A stretch of DNA of 64,000 bases from NCBI GenBank assembly GCA_036346375.1, contig JAYEVE010001380.1, forward strand, positions 166,987 to 230,986. The letters are read 5' to 3'. How positions within the stretch are numbered: the first letter of the stretch is position 1; every line of letters starts with the position of its first letter. The notes under the pieces were generated by a model. That model worked only from the letters and a program-made list of their open reading frames with translations. It was not told the DNA's origin and ran no database searches. The stretch comes from Guadua angustifolia. Taxonomy: Eukaryota; Streptophyta; Magnoliopsida; Poales; Poaceae. Both the position numbers and the translations under genes were made by a program. This document shows, one piece after another, positions 9,346 through 21,640 of this stretch.

Positions 9346-12080
9346 AGAAACAAAATAGCAAATTTGACCTCAAATGAATCATATAAGATCTTGATTTTGG
9401 ATTAAATGAAATATTTTCATAAGTTTAAATCTATTGAGTTTTTGAAAAAATGGTCAATGCAAAACTCGTAGGGTTGGTCATTTCAAGCATTTCTTTAGTT
9501 CAAAGTTTTTCCAAACGACCAACCGTTCAAAAGTTATAGCTATTTGAATTTGGCCAAAATTCTTCATTTGACAAAATGACCCATTCTTGCATATTGTGGG
9601 TTTTGATATTTGAGATGGATTTCCTTATGTATCTTGGCTTTAAATAGTATTTCTAACTCATACAAAGTCATGAAAGTTCAAATCTCCATAAATTTCAAAT
9701 CGGATTAATTTTGAGTATTGATGCAAATTGAACTTCTCTTTTTACCTTCAAGCGCAATCTGCCATATCTTTTGAATGAAGTGTGCTTTTAAGGAAATTAT
9801 TTTGAGAAACCTTCTAAATAGCTCAAAGTTCATTTCTGGAAATTTTCAAATCTTTTTGACTTTATTTGAAAAAGTTTTGACTTTTCTTCTCTTTGATTGA
9901 AAATCATACCTACAAAGCAAATTTGGCATATCTTTTGATTGGAGACTCCTTTTGAAAAATTCTTTTTGGAATTTCTCAGGAGTCAAAAGTATGTTTCTGC
10001 ACATTTCAAATGATTTCAACTTTATTTGAAAAAGTTATGGATTTCTCACTTTGATCAAATGATGAAAATTCAGACTTTTGTAGTTTTGAGCTGATTTGTG
10101 ATTTTGTATCTCAAATCAGAGCATAATTTGAGGGACCACCTTTGTAAGAATTGATCTTCTATAGTTGGACTTTATTGTGTAAATTTTTCAGAATTTATGA
10201 ACTTTGTTTGTACCTTCTTTCAGCCATTTAAAAAGCTTAAATGGAATGTCAAAACTGAATTTTTCAGCACATTGCATTTTGAAATCTTGCTTACCTTTAA
10301 GATGATTTGAGTATTTCCTTGTGATGAAAACTAAGGTAACTAAATTTATTGCTCCATGATTCATCTAAAATTATTTGGGAGCTCATTTGCTATTGTTTTC
10401 ATTATCGGGACCAATTCAAAAGATTTCTTTTCAAAACTTTTAGTTCAGCATTCTCTATTGTCAAATTTTGGTGTTCTCCTTTGCTCAAATGAGTTTTGGT
10501 CTTCACAGCCCTCAAAAGAATTTGAGATGGATCTTTTCGCGTTGATGATTTTTGCATTTGAGCAATGGTTAAAAGCTATAATCGATTTTGTCTTGCTATT
10601 TGCATCTCTTGAGAATTTTGAGAGTTTAAAATTGGAATCTTGGCAAGCCTTTCAAGATGAAAACTAAGTGAACTTATTCATTGCTCCAAGCTTTAAAGTG
10701 GAGCATATCTATTTAAGTTTTCATTCCAATGAAAGTGCATCTTTTGGCTAAGTTCTTACGAAAATTGGATTTAATTGTATCTTAGCCTCAAAATGTTTCC
10801 TCTCTTGCATAACTTGGAAAAGAGAAAATTTCCTTATAAGTTCAAGAGTAAGTTTGAATGTGTTTTACCCATTGTCTCTCTTACAAGTGGATGTCAAGAT
10901 TAAATTTGAATGAGTTTCAAACATTCTTATTGTCAATTGGTATAATGATATCTTCAATTGGTATCTATCATGCAAATAGTATTATCATGCTTATCATTTT
11001 ATATCATGCATGTTGTACCTAGACATTATCAAACTAACTTGGGTCAAATTAGAAGATATTTGTTCGAAAATCGTGTGCTTGTCTATTGATGTTCAAGGAA
11101 TTGGAAAAGGGTCACCGACGGTGGGATGAAGGAAATGGAGAAGAGCTCCATAGTCAGGGATCTAAGGCGCTGTGATCATGACCGATTCGAGCATCGGTGG
11201 ACAAAAGCGACAAAGGGACGATATTTTTTGACCATATTTAATAATGTCCTTGCACATTATGCTCAATTGTCTTATTCTAAATGGTGTTGTTCCTTTTAAT
11301 TGGTACCATCAATCGGTATATGTAATTAGTTTCAATTGGTATCAATTAATTAGTATTCTTCAAGAGGTATTCTCTAAGTCGAATTGCTTTTAAAATTGTC
11401 ATCTAACTTGCATTTGGCATTATCATGAATTAAAAGATACATATGGGTGACACATTGCAAAGAGGTATACCCTTGATAAATTTATAAAATTCTTGATCAT
11501 GAAAGTGCATCTTAATTATACAATGTTGATTCATGATCTTGATTGTTAAAATTTAATTGGATCATAAGCATGTGCTTAAGATATATAAATTTGCTATATG
11601 ATCTTAATGTTTAAAGAATGAATATTCTCCATATGAAATCATATTCATATGTCATGATTTAAGCATTACTTACATATTGTGAATCATGACTACATTTAAA
11701 TTGGTATCATTTGAAAAATCTATTACCTAAATCTTGGATATAATTGGTATCATATCTTGCCTAGATTTAGGGGAGCTTAATATCATTGCCCTATTACTAG
11801 CTCCTATTTTTGTTCTCCTAATATTTTTATTGAGTGTGCAATCAGGGGAGAACAGACTTTATTGAATGGACAATAAGGATCTATTAAGCACCTTTTGGGA
11901 TTAATGACAAAAGGGAGAATTTATGGATTTATCAATTGTCCCTAATCGATTGACAAAAAGGATAATTTGTAAGTATGATCTCTTATTGTTTCTTTATGCT
12001 TGTTTTAATGCTAAATATCTTAATATCGTCATTTGGTGCAATTGATAATATGTTTGTCATAAATCACCAAAAGGGGAGAT
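9346..12080 (+). mobile_element. 3' internal region of a truncated copia-type element
   Basis: AT-rich, non-coding, ending in the polypurine tract AAAAGGGGAGAT (12069-12080) directly before an LTR. Much of 9346-10300 is the reverse complement of 32300-34410, the matching part of the second copia element. Examples are GACCAACCGTTCAAAAGTTA here and its counterpart near 34200. It contains diverged ~160-bp repeats around the phrase CATATCTTTTGA (about 9768 and 9925). No pol or gag precedes it, and the foldback element adjoins its 5' truncation point. Confidence 0.7.
12069..12080 (+). promoter_or_regulatory. polypurine tract of the plus-strand copia element
   Basis: AAAAGGGGAGAT immediately precedes the TG that opens the LTR at 12081, the expected primer site for plus-strand DNA synthesis. 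Its presence identifies the LTR as the 3' one. Confidence 0.7.
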
Positions 12081-14637
12081 TGAAAGTGCATCTAGGCACT
12101 TATGTTATTTTGGTGATTAATGACAAACACATATAATGATAATCTATGTAATTGAATAAATGCTTAACTTAGTGCTTAACAAATGACAAACCTCTAATAT
12201 GACTATATTGCTATGAGACTAACTTGTTATTGCCTAGTTGAGTATCAGTCTCATCCATTTAGAGAGAAAATCAAGTGGGATGGTTAAGCAAAGATAAGGT
12301 ATGCAATTTTGGTATCTCTTCTATATTTGTTATTGTATTACTTTTAGAGGAAATGCATAGTGAACTCCAAGTAGCATGTTGATTATATATATGCACATTG
12401 GTTCATGTCATATTTATTTGTGCATATATATTCATTTGAGTTCATTATGTGCTTTGCTTTTAGTGTATGTATTAACTAGAGTTAAACTTCACATTGTTAT
12501 AGATTGACTTGGTGCATGCATGTCTTAGTTGTGTACCTTCTCATGCACTTCTCTTAGTGAAGTTTAATCTAGAGTTGGATCACATATTTACTCTTATTCC
12601 AAATATTATCGCACATGTACAATTCATGTATATTCTATCATGTGCTTCATATAAAGTAAAACTGTGATCCTTGCCTGCGATTTAATTGATTCATCATATC
12701 GGCAATTATCTCTCTAGTGCATATAGATCAATTACATATTCATCATGATGCACTTAGTAGAGAACTTTTCTTATGTCAAGTGTTTCCATTTATGTTATGC
12801 TTCTTCATATGAAACACTTGTGGTATAATGCTCACAAATATCAATTTATTCATCTCTATAGCTTTTTGGGACTAACGTCTTTCATGAGTGGTTTGGAAAG
12901 AATTAGGTCCGTATGTATGATGATGACCAAGGTATCAGGATGATCATTAAGCGAGGTCAACAAGGCGGTGTCACCAAGAGTTGAGGACTAAGTCAAGATC
13001 GACTAGGCGTGGAGATGGTCGGAGGATGATCAAGTCAAGGTTGATAGGACGAGAGTCTCATGAGGTGAATCGAGTCAAGTTGGACAAGGCGAAAATGTCA
13101 TCAATCATTTGGTGAAGGTCTTCATGCCGGAGTTAAGAAAAGACAGAAATGCGTTTCTAGACTTGTATTATCTTTGATTTAATTTGAGTCTAAGGATTGC
13201 CGTACTATTAAGAGGATCGACGTTGAATAACTTTTAGATGTGTCAAGTGCTCAAATGATCCATCCTTGTGAAATTTAGAGAGTGTTGGTGGTTTGGGAAA
13301 GTGAAAGTTGTAGGTCTCTCTTGGATTCTTGGTGAAATCTGGATTTATCCTTTGAGATTTGGGTAGTGAGACCTTGTTGGTTGTGTAGCCCTTATTCTTA
13401 GCTTTCAATAGAGTCCAAAATCACTTAAATCAAAATCAAAAGTTATGCTCGTTTTCGTCTTTCTTGAGTCGATCCGGAGTATCCGGACTTAAGTCCGGAG
13501 TATCCGGGTTGGGTCTCTGGTTAGGTCATCCGGGTATCGGATGATTTGAGTATCCGGACATTTAGTCCGGACATTCGAAAAAGTGTCCGAGTATCCGGAC
13601 TTCTGTGATTCAAGCGGCTAGTTTTTGGGGACCTCTATTTAAAGCCCCTCTTGGGTAGCCGTTGGGGAGATTTTTGGGTGGTTCCTTGGTCCTTTGGGGT
13701 GTATTCTTGGTGATCTTAAGCTCCCAAAAGCCCTCTAACCCTAGATCTTAGTGATCCTTTTGAGTGAAGGGTTGGGTGTGAGAGAGGGTAGTGCTCGGGT
13801 TGAGTGTGATTTGAGTTGCTTGAGCACTTGATTTCATCTCAAGCTTGTTCTTCGTGAGCATTTGTTACTCTTGGAGGTTGAGGACTCCTAGGCGGCTAGG
13901 AGGTCGCCTCTGAGCCACCGGCTTTGTGTGGTTGGTAGTGGGAAGTTTGTGAAGGCCATTCCACCTCCGCAAGGAAGGAATCAAAAAGTGAAAGGCCAGA
14001 GTGCAAGGTGCAACAGGCGGCTAGTGGGTTGAAAGAGACCCCGTGTCTTGGGTGATCGGGTCGCCGGCAAGTGCAAGTGCTGGGAGGAAAAGGGTTGAAA
14101 GAGATCCGGCTCAAGTGTGACCAAGCCTCCTTGAGCGTGGGATCCTCAGGATCCGAACTTGGTGAAAAATCATCGTCTCCAAGTTTGCCTTTCATTCTTG
14201 CTTACTTTTGTTCTTGCTTTAGTAATTGATTTTGAATCTTGAAATTGCCGATCTATTTGATTATTGAGTTTCTCGCTAGGCATCTACTTGATCTAGGTTC
14301 TTGCTAGTATTTATCATCTTTGTGTTCAAGTAGATTGTTTAAAAGTTGGAGAAATTTCAAATTTCATCGAGGTGCCTAACTCGGAGTATCCATATAATTA
14401 CTCCAGATAGTCCGGACATTTATACCGAGTATCCGGAGTAAAGTCCGAGGAATAAACCCTCGGCCACTCAAAGTCTCAATCCGAAGTGTAGAACCTAAAA
14501 CGGATAGTCCGGACATTTATACAGAGTATCCGGATAAAATCGGACACTCGGATAAAACTTTGGGTTGTTTTATTTCATTGCATGTTAAATTGTAAAATTG
14601 TAATGCTTTATTCACCCCCTCTAGGCGACATCCCACA
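12081..14637 (+). mobile_element. 3' LTR of the plus-strand copia element (2.56 kb)
   Basis: It opens TGAAAGTGCATCTAGGC and closes ...CTCTAGGCGACATCCCACA, the TG...CA frame and the CCCCCTCTAGG end typical of large grass copia LTRs. It contains a TATA-like TATTTAAA at 13635-13642 and repeated TCCGGA-type palindromes just upstream (13475-13600), with a second cluster at 14390-14560. No second LTR of this element is in the window. Confidence 0.7.
13475..13600. repeat. array of TCCGGA palindromes upstream of the LTR TATA box
   Basis: GTATCCGGA, GTCCGGAGTATCCGG and close variants recur at least seven times in ~125 bp and end ~35 bp before TATTTAAA. Placement suggests promoter-proximal binding sites in the LTR; that function is inference. 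Confidence 0.65.
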
Positions 14638-15685
14638 CTTAGGCGTCGCATTGCTTTTTATGATAATTGTTGGTTCATAGTTATGATGATTTTAGTTAGT
14701 TTTGCCTTGGTCAATTAAGGACTTAACCTTGCAAGAATTTGAAGCGGAGTCTTTAGCCTGCACTTAAGTCGACATGGAGACGAACTAACGATTAATTTGT
14801 TGAGTCTAAATTTGGTACTATTAGTGGTGGTGTGAGACTCAGATAGTAAAACAGCTACCTGCAGTAAGCTCACATGGCGCAGAGGGGGCCTTGGATGTGG
14901 TAACCAATCCCATCAGATGTGAAACCTTAGCAGGAGTATGTCGGGTTTAGATAGGTATTAGAAAAGCTTTGTTATAATCACTCAACTTTGTGGTGTATGA
15001 TTGTACCTTGTGGGTAAAGTGTATAACCTCTGCAGAGTGTAAAATCTATTTGAATAGTTGTGCTTTCATGGTATTGAGTATTGCTCGATTTATAGTCAAT
15101 GGTTAGATTTTATCAAAAACAAATGTGGGTATGGATGTTGAAGTGTGGAATAAGGTTAATTGGTTATTGAACAAAAAGTTATTATTGTTATTATTTGTTT
15201 TCTTGTATTTCAATCTATTTATGCTATTCCTTTACTAATCTTTGTTTATGCAAATTAATCATGTTAGCCTATCATTTGTAATAAGCTATGTATATAGTAT
15301 ATTAGACTTGTATTCTATGCGACTTTTGAGTGCTTTATGTACTCACCTCTTTGCAACAAAACATCACTAGTTAGAGAAGAAACAACATACGCTTTTGAGG
15401 AAGAGTACCAGGAAGAGGTGAATAACTAGAGTGTAAACCTTATCGATTTTGTGGTAGATTGAAAAGTTTCTACACATTTATTTCTACTCTTTGTTTATTT
15501 ACTTTTAGGTTTTAGCCTGAGGCGTACTCATATAAGGTGGACCATAAGATCGTTTAACGGTTATATTTAATTTGATAAAGTCTTTAGAGTATAATTGTGA
15601 TATTCATATATATTGAGCATGTGTGCACTAGTGTGATCCTAAACTAGTGTGGAATACACAAATGATCAGATTTACATATTGGGTC
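14638..15685 (+). mobile_element. Ty3/gypsy LTR-derived sequence, plus orientation
   Basis: The phrases CTTGTGGGTAAAGTGTATAA followed by CTCTGCAGAG (about 14998-15038), and GCACTAGTGTGATCCTAAAC followed by TAGTGTGGAATACACA (15627-15662), recur in reverse complement at 56430-56700 inside the gypsy LTR-type block there. No coding region. The ends are not defined. Confidence 0.5.
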
Positions 15686-15691
15686 CCGACA

Positions 15692-15860
15692 TAGCGCCTT
15701 AACCAACTGAGCTATGCCTACTTCCTTGTCATGGAGAGGTGCTGGAATTATTTGTAACTAAGTGAAAAAACCCTCCAAAAAATAGTGTTGGATGCGGGAT
15801 TCGAACCCTGCCCTTACTGGTGACATCCAGTGCACCTGGCCAGATAGCTCGCATGTCACT
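15692..15860 (-). repeat. tRNA-derived fragments (SINE or pseudo-tRNA remnant)
   Basis: On the minus strand, GGCATAGCTCAGTTGGTTAA (15700-15719) matches a tRNA 5' half with its A box. About 85 bp away, GGGTTCGAATCCCGC (15795-15812) matches a T-arm/B box. The T-arm fragment lies on the 5' side of the A-box fragment, so the pair is not one folded tRNA. Two decayed tRNA-like units or SINE heads are more likely; neither makes a proper cloverleaf. Confidence 0.55.
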
Positions 15861-16307
15861 ACGGTTTACATCCGGTCCTAAAAGTATTGATTTTGTAGCA
15901 ATTTCGGTCCAATGGCCAAAATCTTGGTGAAATTGGCGAAAATTTCTTAAATTATTGTAGCAATTTAAAATTTTTAATCTTTTTGTTTGGCCAGAATTAT
16001 GAATCTCGGGGTGCTGAATCCAAGATTTCGCCGGAATTTTGATCATGAATCTCATCTTATACATGAGAAGAGAGCTACGGTCCGATCAAGTCTATTCTGA
16101 ACTTGGGACGACAACGAACGAACTCAGCTGCCAAGTTGGGGAGAGAAGGAAACGAAGCATACGACCATTTTGAACGATCGCAAATCATTGGCTGGCTAGT
16201 CCCTTGTCAAGTGGTAACTTTGATGGAACAATTCGAGCTAGGCAACGTCTTTTCTGCGTATCACGCCCGCGTTTCTGAATCACTGGCGTATTAGACGTAC
16301 AGTCTAA
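15861..16307. other. unassigned spacer before the second repeat copy
   Basis: Nothing recognised. A 111-codon minus-strand frame (15729-16064) overlaps the tRNA-like relics and has no family resemblance. Confidence 0.4.
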
Positions 16308-16748
16308 GGGCCTGTATAGGGTTAGCTTTAGCTTTTGAAAAAACAACTTTTTTAAGATAGTAAGGTCCCGTTTGGCAACTTAGAACTGGACTGTTTCTCC
16401 TAGAATCTGAAATAAATCCAACCAAACGGAATAGGATTGGAACGTTTCAGCGAATCGTTTCGATTTTTACACGTGGTCGAATCGATAGCAACCCGTTCCT
16501 CGGATTCGATTCTACCGAACGTTTACCAAGAATCCAAACCGTTCCGTTTACTGGAAGATCGGAACCGTACCAAACGGGCCTAAGTCTCTAAACAACTCAC
16601 CGTTTAAGTAGTTTTTATAATTAGCAAAATTTAAAATCAGAAGGCTAGAAACAATCTCTTATAAAAATACAGCTATTTTTCACCACAGAAAACCGAAAAG
16701 CAAATTTTAGAAAAGCTTCTACCCCACCCCCACACACCAAACAGACGC
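16308..16748. mobile_element. outer Tourist-like MITE with a nested MITE
   Basis: TAA (16305-16307) then GGGCCTGT at the left, ACAGACGC then TAA (16749-16751) at the right. These give imperfect inverted ends with a TAA duplication. The element is interrupted by the 217-bp MITE at 16364-16580. The right part recurs at 191-358 in copy 1. Confidence 0.55.
16364..16580. mobile_element. nested Tourist-like MITE, complete copy
   Basis: Ends are GGTCCCGTTTGG and CCAAACGGGCC, each flanked by TAA (16361-16363, 16581-16583). The body has paired GATTCGATT/AATCGATAG-like arms. It is inserted in the outer MITE, so it is the younger of the two. Confidence 0.75.
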
Positions 16749-18080
16749 TAAATTCGAGTTAAGCTAGCAGGCAGTAACCGGGTGCGTCGCAGTTCTTGCG
16801 GTGAGAGAGTGTTGGCACCGTACATGCACGACAGCGCGAACTTGCGCCGCCGATGCTTCCGCCCACACCCTTGGGGTCACAGCCGCGGGCACTTGCATTG
16901 GTCAGAGGTGGCAGATCGGCGCCATTCAGCACAGCCTTAGCCCGTAACCCAGTCAAATATACAGAACAGCAGTTGGTCAGTCCAACAGCATCCGGAAATG
17001 GAGGCTAGCCGTCAGCGGTACCCAAGGCACAGGCCGTTTGTGGCAACAAAACGCACGATGAACTCACAAACCACAAGTAGGCAAGTACCCACCATAAGAG
17101 TATAGCTAAACACTGCATCAGCTGTCAGAGCTTCATGCTAGTAGCTAGTAGTATGCAACATCGTGGTCGAGGTCTGGAAAGTCTAAACAGCTAACAAATT
17201 TGCATTCCTGTTAATACACCCAATGACCCAATATCATCCGCTGCTCTGATTAAATCATACTTCAACTCATTTGACATCTTGAACAGAGCAAGCGTGTGAG
17301 TGTTAGAGAGACAAGGTAAGGTAAAGCAGCAAGATTTGTGTGTCAAGGGTAACGAACCACACCTCGCAGACAAGGTAATAGAAGCAAGATTTGTGTTAGT
17401 ACGGTACGGTAAAGACCAGTCACCTGTTTTAGTTGAAGTATCATGAGTGTTTGTGAATGCCTTGATGTCCGAGCTTGCAGAACTCTTGACATGATGTATC
17501 AAGGCTTAGTCAACTCATATCCATAACAAGAAGCAGCTAAACCATCTCCTGTCCATGAGAAGGTCGTGCTCGTGCAAGTAAGAAACTTGAAGTGCTGAAA
17601 GCAAACATTGCCATTTTAGCTTTACTAAAATGAAATTGCCCATCGTAATATTCAGACACTAGCAATACATGCATTAAATACAGCCGCATTTCAAATGTAT
17701 CTGGATAAATGCCTGCCAAGCAAAGCGCAAAGTTTTCTTTTGGATTGCTCGTAATGGTTGGACTAAACACATGGAAACTGCTCACAACAAAAATCAACGT
17801 TTGGGTGATTTCACCTGCGCAAATTGTGCCACAAGTCCACAAATGAGGAAACCAGTATTTCTTCGATTGCCCATTTAGCAAGAGATTTTACATTAACATT
17901 CTACCGGTAGCAAGGAATAGTAGTAGAAATCAAATCTTGTCATTGATTTCTTAAAGACATTATAGACTTTTCAATCTAAATGTTTTTTAAAAATAACAAT
18001 ACCCTTAATTTTCAGAGGTATTATTGTTTTATTGATTTTGACATGGAACTTTCCGAGTCTATTGACACAATTGGGCAATT

Positions 18081-18603
18081 TGCCAGAACGTGCTGAAGCT
18101 GGAGCAGACAGTGGTGAAGACGGTCCTGCAGGGGCTGGGTGTCCGGAAGCAGCACACCGTCGACTCGCACCTTGAGCAGCTCGGCTACGGCCTCCGGTTG
18201 TCGTACTACGGGCCACCGCCGGACACCGAGACCAGCGTGTCCCTGCCGGCGCACCGCGACGACGTCATGACTACCACGATCGTGCAGCACGGAGTCGGAG
18301 AACTGGAAATGCAGGCCAAGGACGGCAGCTGGTTCGCCGTGCCTCCTGAGCCTGACACGTTCACCGTCGTCGCCAGCGAGCTACTTACTGTAAAGCCCAC
18401 ATCCTTCTCGCATTCCTCGGCAGGCTAAGGACAGATATTTCTATCTACCACTCTTAACGCCGCGGTGACTTTTAATGCAGGTGGTCACCAACGGGAGGGT
18501 GCCGGCCTGCCTCCATTGTGTCAGGACGCCGAGCCACCGCGAACGCTTCTCGGCCCTGATGAGCTGCATGCCCATGGAAGGCAGGGTGGTGCGCGCGATG
18601 GAT
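18081..18603 (+). pseudogene. 2-oxoglutarate/Fe(II) dioxygenase fragment, copy 2
   Basis: Same two exon pieces as copy 1 (18081-18389 and 18481-18603, intron 18390-18480 with GTAAAG...ATGCAG). Here the reading is GELEMQAKDGSWFAVPPEP and ELLT, closer to what I expect for plant 2OGDs than copy 1's GELVQAKDGSCWFAV and ELLI. It also lacks the N-terminal half and the true C-terminus, so it is a fragment. The Fe ligands (HRD and the CLHCVR His) and the RERFS motif are retained. Confidence 0.82.
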
Positions 18604-19290
18604 GGGTGGCAATTGTACCCGGTTCGGTACTGTGGGGTTTTGCATCCGATCTGTGGGTTCGGATTTAAAGTTTTACCCGCGGATTCTTGGTCGGGTACCG
18701 AAATGGGTTCGGATCGGGTTCGGTTTTAATTTTCACTCGCGGTAACCATGGTGCCGAATACCGATATACCCCGGTACCGTCGAGTTCCGGTACCCTGGGT
18801 TTGGCGTCGGGTTTGGTACCGTCGGCGGGTTATTCGGGTTTTGGGTTCGATTTCTTGTCGGGTCGGATTTTGCAAAACCACACCGACCAACCTATGCCGC
18901 CAGTACACAAACCCGTGGTACAGCCAGTTCAATTGCCGCAGGGTTCAGTTCGGTATAGATTTTACCCATATAGTATTCGGATTCGGATCGATTTTTCAAT
19001 TCGGTTCGGGTGGTCGGGTTTTGTAAAACCGCACCGACCGACCTATTGCCATCTCTAGCGATGGACCATCTGCGGAGTAGAAAAGACGAACCCGTCATGG
19101 GTGATCACAGATCAGCGGATTGGTCCTTTGTCAGCTAGTCATTCCTATGGAATAATTCAACTAGTGTTGACGTCTTTTGGTACGGTAATACTCTCTCCGG
19201 TTCAAAAGACAAGTTCAAAAAATTAGTCTGTTCGAGATACATGTGTCGAACTTTTCAAACTTTAGATATTGATATTATTTTAAATATTTA

Positions 19291-20350
19291 GATTGGATGC
19301 ATGAAAATCATATGCAGAGGCTTGTAGATATGTGGCAAGATCTAGTGAGTATTGCTGAATCAATTGTTTTTAGTGAGGATTGTGATTCTATTATCTAGCA
19401 ATTTGATTCAAAAGGGGTTATTCTGTCCATCTCGTATCTGTTATCGTTTTAGAGAGTCCAACTTGTGTTTGTTCTATTGTGTGGAAAATTAATGTTCCTC
19501 CTAGAATTCATGTGTTTCTCTGGCTATTGGCTAGAATAGATTGATGACTAAGGATAATCTAGCGAAGAGGCAAAAGGTGGAGGATATTACTTGTCTGTTC
19601 TATACAGAGCCTGAATCCATCTCTCATTTGTTCTTTAATTGTTGTGTAGTAAGGCTATTTGGTATGAAATTGCAGAATCTGTAAACTTGAATTTGGATGA
19701 TTCTTTTGAAAATGTGGCTCGTTGGTGGATTAGTAGAAAGCATGCTATTGTTAATGTTTGCACATCTGCTACGTTTTGGACAATTTGAAAATTCGAAATT
19801 CTATTTGTTTTCAGGGAGAAAGCTAGAAGGAGATCCGTGTGTGATTTTGGGTCAAATAGCAAGACGGACTAAGGAGATGGTTGATTCTGCTAAAAGAAGA
19901 TCGAAATGCAGAAAAGGCGTGGCAAAAAATCTGGAAGAAAAGGTGTGTTGAGACTCGGTTGGAGGCAAGGAGAATGTAAAAGTTTAGATATATGGACTCC
20001 CTAGGATCGGAGGAGGTCTGATTGCATGTAATATTGGTAGCCGCTGATTCCTTAGGGTTGATTAAGTCAGAATCAGTTTTTGCTCCATATACATAGTACA
20101 CCTGCAAAATGGATTATCAGAAAGAAGGCGTCAGTCTCCAAATGCTTGTAATAGGAAGTTGTTTTGTTTAGTCTTCTTTTACTCTGTTTTGCCCTGTTTA
20201 GCTAAACTCCTCACTTCCTCAGGTTGTAGCAGTGTCCTAAAGTTGTTTTGATGTGTTTTGTTCAGTTTGTTCTGGTTGAACTGGTAGTCTCCCCCAGAAC
20301 TATATTTTAGATTTCAATAAAGCTGGGCCTCTTGGCCTGTTTTCTAAAAA
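19291..20350 (+). mobile_element. LINE 3' remnant, copy 2
   Basis: Apparently identical to 2901-3960: zf-RVT-type C-terminal region with stops and frameshifts, AATAAA, and the TTGGCCTGTTTTCTAAAAA tail. It was duplicated with the segment and did not insert independently. Confidence 0.82.
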
Positions 20351-20636
20351 TTAGTTATCAAGTTAAGTTTTAAAGATCGTAATGATATCCAAAACGATAA
20401 CTATTTATGACGAAGAAAGCACATCCCTTTCCACAATAGTCATGTTTGCAGTTTTAAAATTTTAGTGAAGTGATAATGTGGGGAACAGTCTTCCAAGAAG
20501 TGAAAAAACGAGAGTAAATTACACAAATTTACTGTTTCCAGCATGATTTTGATGCGACCGTTTTGATCATTTTGAACGTGCAACCATGAAATCAACAACA
20601 TAAATATGTGATGATGAGCACAGTAAATTGGTACAA

Positions 20637-21640
20637 ACCAACAATTTAATATGACCATATGAGATGACTTCACAACATTCCTTTCATGTTAGGTCATATG
20701 ACAATTAAGTATCGCTTCTATCTGTTGATAGGTCTATAAAAGAATTATATTATGTGTTTGCTTCTACAATAGGAACTCAAGTCCCTTGACTGATGTATCA
20801 AGGATAGCATATGATATCTTGCAATTTTATTCAACAAATTTTCAAATTACATTACAAGGAAAATTAAATCTACAATTGGTGCTCCTAACGGTTATGTTCA
20901 ACAAATGTGATGTTCAAAACATAAAGCTTCTTTGCTCTTCTCATTTTCCTCCAATCTGTTTGTAGAATGCTAATAATGGGGTCACTTACTGACTTAAGGA
21001 AATGACACAAGCGGTAGCTGTGTAGAGGCAATGGATACTAGATTAAGCCTTTTAGGTGATCAGACATTGAAAAATTAAAACAGCACACACACTTTGCCAG
21101 CATTTAGGAAGCCCAAAACATTGGAAACCATATGCCCATCTCCACTAACCACAAGCAATTGTGGCGTATATTTCTCTTACCCAAGTCATCGCTTCAGTAG
21201 TTAGCTGCAAAAATGGAAGAAACACGAGGACTAGGGAGTGAAAATAACGTTGATAACCGAGCAATGCTCATTAGTCTAAATCCATCAAGTATACTACTGT
21301 ACACTAGAAAATTCTATTCTTCGCTAGAATAATTTGAATAATTACTCAATTAAATTACAAGATATCATACAAACTCTAGCAAAAGTGAATGATCTAGTGG
21401 AAGTGTCACCGAACATAAAAGTTGCTTTCAACAAAACACTAAGAATGGATAAAGGTTGTCACAAAGACTCAGTGAAATGGCAAACCCAAGGCGTCGGGGC
21501 ATCCAGATGCCTAGATGCACACCTAGGCAGTGATTAGATGATAAGATATATTAGCCTAGAGTTTACATCTACCCTTGTTACCATGGTTGGTCGACAGCAA
21601 CTCAAAGAAATTAACAAATATATGGTATCCTCATGTCCCA
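20637..21640. other. AT-rich unassigned sequence after the repeat breakpoint
   Basis: No gene or element recognised. The sequence immediately after the breakpoint has no counterpart after copy 1. Confidence 0.4.

Larger units (their letters stand above)
16392..20636. repeat. 4.25 kb direct repeat, copy 2
   Basis: Match to 2-4246. The differences I can find are six substitutions and two 3-bp indels that cancel in length, all within 18307-18556, in and beside the dioxygenase fragment. The rest of the two copies looks identical. After 20636 the sequence diverges completely from copy 1. Confidence 0.93.

Noticed and set aside
2..20636. 4.25 kb direct repeats as the two LTRs of one giant retrotransposon
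   Set aside because: The repeats contain a MITE end, a split dioxygenase gene and a LINE. The visible edge shows no TG/CA terminus, no PBS or PPT adjoins 4246 or 16392, and the intervening DNA is a host gene relic with unrelated elements.
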